Assembly: GCA_000023725.1 (NCBI GenBank)
Contig: CP001673.1
Coordinates: 1,560,342-1,624,341, forward strand
Source of the DNA: Flavobacteriaceae bacterium 3519-10
Lineage (GTDB): Bacteria; Bacteroidota; Bacteroidia; Flavobacteriales; Weeksellaceae
Direction: 5' to 3'
Length of the DNA: 64,000 nucleotides
The position numbers and the translations under genes are program-made. This document shows, piece by piece, positions 59,526 to 64,000 of the stretch. Numbering within the stretch: position 1 is the first letter of the stretch; the number at the start of each line of letters is the position of its first letter. Under the pieces are notes generated by a model. That model worked only from the letters and a program-made list of their open reading frames with translations, was not told the DNA's origin and searched no databases.

Positions 59526-59554
59526 TTGAATACGGGATATTATCCGTATATTTG
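59526..59554 (+). promoter_or_regulatory. gyrB promoter with inverted repeat in the spacer
   Basis: -33 TTG (59526-59528), 18-base spacer, -7 TATATTTG (59547-59554). ATACGG (59530-59535) and CCGTAT (59544-59549) form an inverted repeat that fills the spacer and overlaps the -7 element. The leader to the ATG is about 95 bases and holds CCGGAAAAA twice. Confidence 0.75.
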
Positions 59555-59609
59555 TTGGTCTTTTTAAACCGGAAAAAATACCGGAAAAATCAGCGCAATT
59601 TAATTTTAA

Positions 59610-61589
<1,980 letters not shown>

Positions 61590-61608
61590 CCTGGAAATTT
61601 ACAGACCA

Positions 61609-61640
61609 ATAAAAACCGTTCTTTATGGACGGTTTTTTGT
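61609..61640 (+). terminator. Intrinsic terminator after gyrB
   Basis: AAAAACCGT / ACGGTTTTT stem with a nine-base loop and T-run. Confidence 0.82.
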
Positions 61641-61665
61641 ACTTAAATATTAAATAACTTCACTT

Positions 61666-62475
61666 ATGAAGAATCTTCCGGCCATCTTTTCTGTCTTATT
61701 ACTGGTTTTTTCAGCCTGCAGCGAAAAAAAAGCGCTGCCTGAAAATCCTCAGGAAACCAAATCGGTAACGCCTGCAAAAGACATTTTCGCAAATGATTCT
61801 GTTGGGGTGGACGATTCGCTCAAACTAGGTGAAAACGTGATGGCAAAGTTTAAAATCAAGTCGCTGGTTTTCGCAAACATCACTGATAAGACTTTGCTCG
61901 ACAGCATTTATGCTACCCAGAATATTAAAGCTGACGATTATTCAAAAAAAGGTCTTCTCGCCGCGTTAGAATCACAGAAAACAGAATTTTACGAGGGAAC
62001 AAAAGAATCGTTGAAGGACTGGGCACCCGAATTTCCTCAGACCTGGGAACAGAATTCAGCCATGAAACTGTTTTCAAAATCGGATGATTTTCTAACGGTT
62101 CAGTACACGAGCGACGGTTACACCGGCGGCGCACATGGCTATTACAATGAGTTGTATAAAGTATTTGATATCAAAACCAATAAAACCCTGCAGCTTGCCG
62201 ACGTAATTAAGGATCAGGACGCTACGATCTGGGGACGTGTCCTGATGGCACATTTCCTTAAAAACGATCTTGAAAGAAATCAGGCGCAGATGCTTCTGGT
62301 AAAACAGATTCCCCTTAATACAAACTTCTATTTCGATGCAGAAAATCTGTATTTTCTGTACAACCAATACGAAATTGCAGCCTATGCGGCGGGCCCGGTG
62401 CTGATCCAGATTCCGTTCACAGAGATAAAACCATTGCTGGATTCCGCGTTTAGACAAAAGCTGAATTTAAATTAA
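61666..62475 (+). CDS. DUF3298 (RsiV-like) lipoprotein
   Basis: A 269-residue lipoprotein with lipobox VFSAC (Cys near residue 18). The middle part matches the DUF4163/DUF3298 arrangement: GYTGGAHGYYNEL near residue 153, NKTLQLADVIKD, and the closing YEIAAYAAGPVLIQIPFTEIKPLL. Relatives include the extracytoplasmic domain of RsiV, which senses lysozyme in Bacillus; function in Bacteroidota is unknown. It lies 38 bases before the lipid-kinase-like gene and may be cotranscribed. Confidence 0.85.
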   Translation: MKNLPAIFSVLLLVFSACSEKKALPENPQETKSVTPAKDIFANDSVGVDDSLKLGENVMAKFKIKSLVFANITDKTLLDSIYATQNIKADDYSKKGLLAALESQKTEFYEGTKESLKDWAPEFPQTWEQNSAMKLFSKSDDFLTVQYTSDGYTGGAHGYYNELYKVFDIKTNKTLQLADVIKDQDATIWGRVLMAHFLKNDLERNQAQMLLVKQIPLNTNFYFDAENLYFLYNQYEIAAYAAGPVLIQIPFTEIKPLLDSAFRQKLNLN

Positions 62476-62513
62476 ATATCCGATACTTAGAACCGGATTC
62501 CCCCTTCATCAAC

Positions 62514-63365
62514 ATGAATAATGTCGCTTTTATCATCAACCCATTTTCGGCAAAAAAAAATTACGAACCTTTTTTTGAAGCGCTGAAAAAACGGATTGAC
62601 CAACCCGTAGTTTACATTTCAGATTCGGTGCAGGGTACTTTTGATTTTATCGACAGTAATTTTGCACAGATAGATATTTTCGTAGCGGTGGGAGGCGATG
62701 GCACCATCTCAACAGTCGCCCGGAAGATCATCGGGACGGATAAAATTCTGGCTGTGTTTCCGGCAGGCTCGGGGAATGGTTTTTCAAATGAGACAAAATT
62801 CACCAGAAATCTCGAGGATCTTTTAAGTAAGATTAAAAACAAAAAAGTTAAAAAGATCGATACTTTCACCGTCAACGGGAGACTTTCAATCAACGTTTCA
62901 GGAACCGGTTTCGACGGCAAAGTGGTGAAGGAATTTGAGAAAACAAGCCGCGGCTTCAGAAATTACATCCAGGTTTCGATGCGCACTTTCATCAACTATA
63001 AACCCATTAAAGTAAATTTCCTAACCGAAAATCTGAAAAGTTACAACGGCGAATATTTAATGCTTAATATTGCCAACACCCGTCAATTCGGCAATCACGC
63101 GTACATTGCGCCGCACGCGAGCAAGAGCGACGGCCTTCTGGATATTGTTCTTGTGAAGAAATTTCCACTGCAGTATGCGGTGCGGTTCGCCTACCGGATG
63201 TTTACCAAAAAACTAAAGGACGACGAGTTTGTGACGTATCTGCCGGTCGCAGAGGTAGAGTTTGAAGTAAATACCACGAACTGGCATCTTGACGGTGAAT
63301 TTCACAGAATTGAATCGCCGGTGAAGATTAAAATAGCGCCCAAAAGCTTAAACATACTGGTTTAG
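62514..63365 (+). CDS. Diacylglycerol/sphingosine-type lipid kinase family protein
   Basis: A 283-residue DAGK_cat-family protein. INPFSAKKN at the N-terminus, VAVGGDGTISTVARK near residue 60, PAGSGNGFSNE near 83 and VSGTGFDGKVV near 130 are the phosphate-binding and family blocks. It probably phosphorylates a lipid such as diacylglycerol or a sphingoid base. Some Bacteroidota (e.g. Bacteroides, Sphingobacterium) make sphingolipids, so the latter is possible. The end overlaps the MarR gene by four bases, tail to tail. Confidence 0.88.
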   Translation: MNNVAFIINPFSAKKNYEPFFEALKKRIDQPVVYISDSVQGTFDFIDSNFAQIDIFVAVGGDGTISTVARKIIGTDKILAVFPAGSGNGFSNETKFTRNLEDLLSKIKNKKVKKIDTFTVNGRLSINVSGTGFDGKVVKEFEKTSRGFRNYIQVSMRTFINYKPIKVNFLTENLKSYNGEYLMLNIANTRQFGNHAYIAPHASKSDGLLDIVLVKKFPLQYAVRFAYRMFTKKLKDDEFVTYLPVAEVEFEVNTTNWHLDGEFHRIESPVKIKIAPKSLNILV

Positions 63366-63997
63366 ATCAGCCTTTCGATCACATCAATTCCCTCGTTCCG
63401 ATAATTATTATAGATCGTATCGTGGAAAATATTGAGCTTTTTAAGGGATGAAAGCAGATTTTCTTTTTCCTTGGTCGTCAACTGTCCGCACATTATTTTG
63501 GACACAATTGTGATATCCTGCATGGATTCTTTGAAGACTTTTTTGCCTTTTGCAGTTACCGCGATTCGTGTGCTGCGGCGGTCTTTTTCGTCCCGGCTTT
63601 CTTTCAATAAGCCATTCTTTACAAGCCGTTTAATGATTTCGATACCGGTTTGTTTTTCATGCGCGTTCTTCTCGATGAGCTGCATTTTAGTAAGCGAATC
63701 ATAATCCATCATCCTGAAAAGATAGGTGAAATCTTCATTCACCAAGTCAGGATGCTTCTCTAATGATTTCTTAATCAACTGCTTAGAATACCGACCGAGC
63801 ATGATCACCTGTTTGGCGATTTCGTTCTCAAGATCAAAAACATCAAGGTCATATTTATCTGTAAGATTGCGCGGAGTTTCTTTTTCGTATGATTTTTGAT
63901 TAAGGTGTACGCGGAAATCTTCCAGCGTCATCTGCATATTGGGATGCTTTTGCTGCATATCATCCAGTTCTTTCAAAATCTCAATAACTAAATTCAA
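63362..63997 (-). CDS. MarR family winged-helix regulator (start uncertain at window edge)
   Basis: A protein of at least 211 residues. The winged helix lies in residues ~75-170: DYDSLTKMQLIEKNAHEKQT, the recognition part EIIKRLVKNGLLKESRD and the wing RRSTRIAVTAKGKKVF. The visible start is a TTG three bases from the window edge, so the true start may lie outside; an internal ATG 13 codons in is also possible. It is longer than typical MarR (~150) because of an N-terminal ~60-residue extension. Its ligand and targets cannot be told. Confidence 0.8.
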   Translation of the reverse strand: MNLVIEILKELDDMQQKHPNMQMTLEDFRVHLNQKSYEKETPRNLTDKYDLDVFDLENEIAKQVIMLGRYSKQLIKKSLEKHPDLVNEDFTYLFRMMDYDSLTKMQLIEKNAHEKQTGIEIIKRLVKNGLLKESRDEKDRRSTRIAVTAKGKKVFKESMQDITIVSKIMCGQLTTKEKENLLSSLKKLNIFHDTIYNNYRNEGIDVIERLI

Positions 63998-64000
63998 CTC

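Overview
The window looks like ordinary chromosome from a flavobacterium of the Chryseobacterium/Kaistella type (family Weeksellaceae). Three things suggest this: the many TAnnTTTG promoter elements of Bacteroidota; lineage-typical proteins (a type IX secretion sorting domain, DUF5686, DUF4920, BT_3928-like, Nmad1/DUF1599); and flavobacterial-type GC-rich intergenic elements. I see no phage, transposase, integrase, CRISPR array or rRNA. One tRNA (Leu, anticodon CAA) is present.

Layout. 0-5.5 kb: DUF4920 protein, M14 carboxypeptidase, TerC-family membrane protein, an XRE-type regulator with an inverted repeat at its own promoter, an AAA+ ATPase with altered Walker motifs, and a small DUF6496 protein. 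5.6-13.3 kb: a peptide-use block with a dipeptidyl-peptidase-IV-like enzyme, three consecutive POT peptide transporters and a secreted thioredoxin. 13.4-24.3 kb: recG, DUF5686, folP divergent from a duplicated Nmad1 protein, a DoxX-like protein, a TerB-like protein, prolyl oligopeptidase and tpiA. 24.3-27 kb: dnaG-clpP on the minus strand, followed by a GC-rich repeat element. 27.3-32.6 kb: isoaspartyl peptidase, tsaE, alanine dehydrogenase, tyrA and sdaA. 32.7-42.5 kb: a UbiB-like kinase, an alpha/beta hydrolase, a glucokinase-like protein, outer-membrane proteins, rhodanese, queG and YceI proteins. 42.6-48.8 kb: tRNA-Leu, an MBL hydrolase, a conserved protein of unknown function, fRMsr, GNAT, an E2 acyltransferase, a monooxygenase-like protein and lipB. 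48.8-55.6 kb: a complete tryptophan operon in the order trpL-E-G-D-C-F-B-A on the minus strand. 55.9-64 kb: small lipoprotein, lysS, a T9SS cargo protein, gyrB, a DUF3298 lipoprotein, a lipid-kinase-like protein and a MarR regulator that may be cut by the window edge.

The strongest regulatory finding is upstream of trpE. A 24-codon leader ORF carries three consecutive Trp codons. It is followed by segments that can form either an antiterminator or an intrinsic terminator, so the operon appears to be controlled by ribosome-mediated attenuation. Two related GC-rich elements sit inside this operon, in the trpD-trpC and trpB-trpA gaps, and a more diverged relative lies at 46.1 kb. A different GC-rich element, with a repeat-palindrome-repeat layout, lies at 27.1 kb.

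Other points of interest are enzymes with substituted signature residues (AAA+ ATPase, DnaG zinc motif, glucokinase phosphate loop) and several genes whose promoter element lies only 1-5 bases from the start codon, which suggests leaderless or nearly leaderless mRNAs. All calls come from reading the sequence. No database search was possible, so product names rest on recognised motifs and remembered family features.
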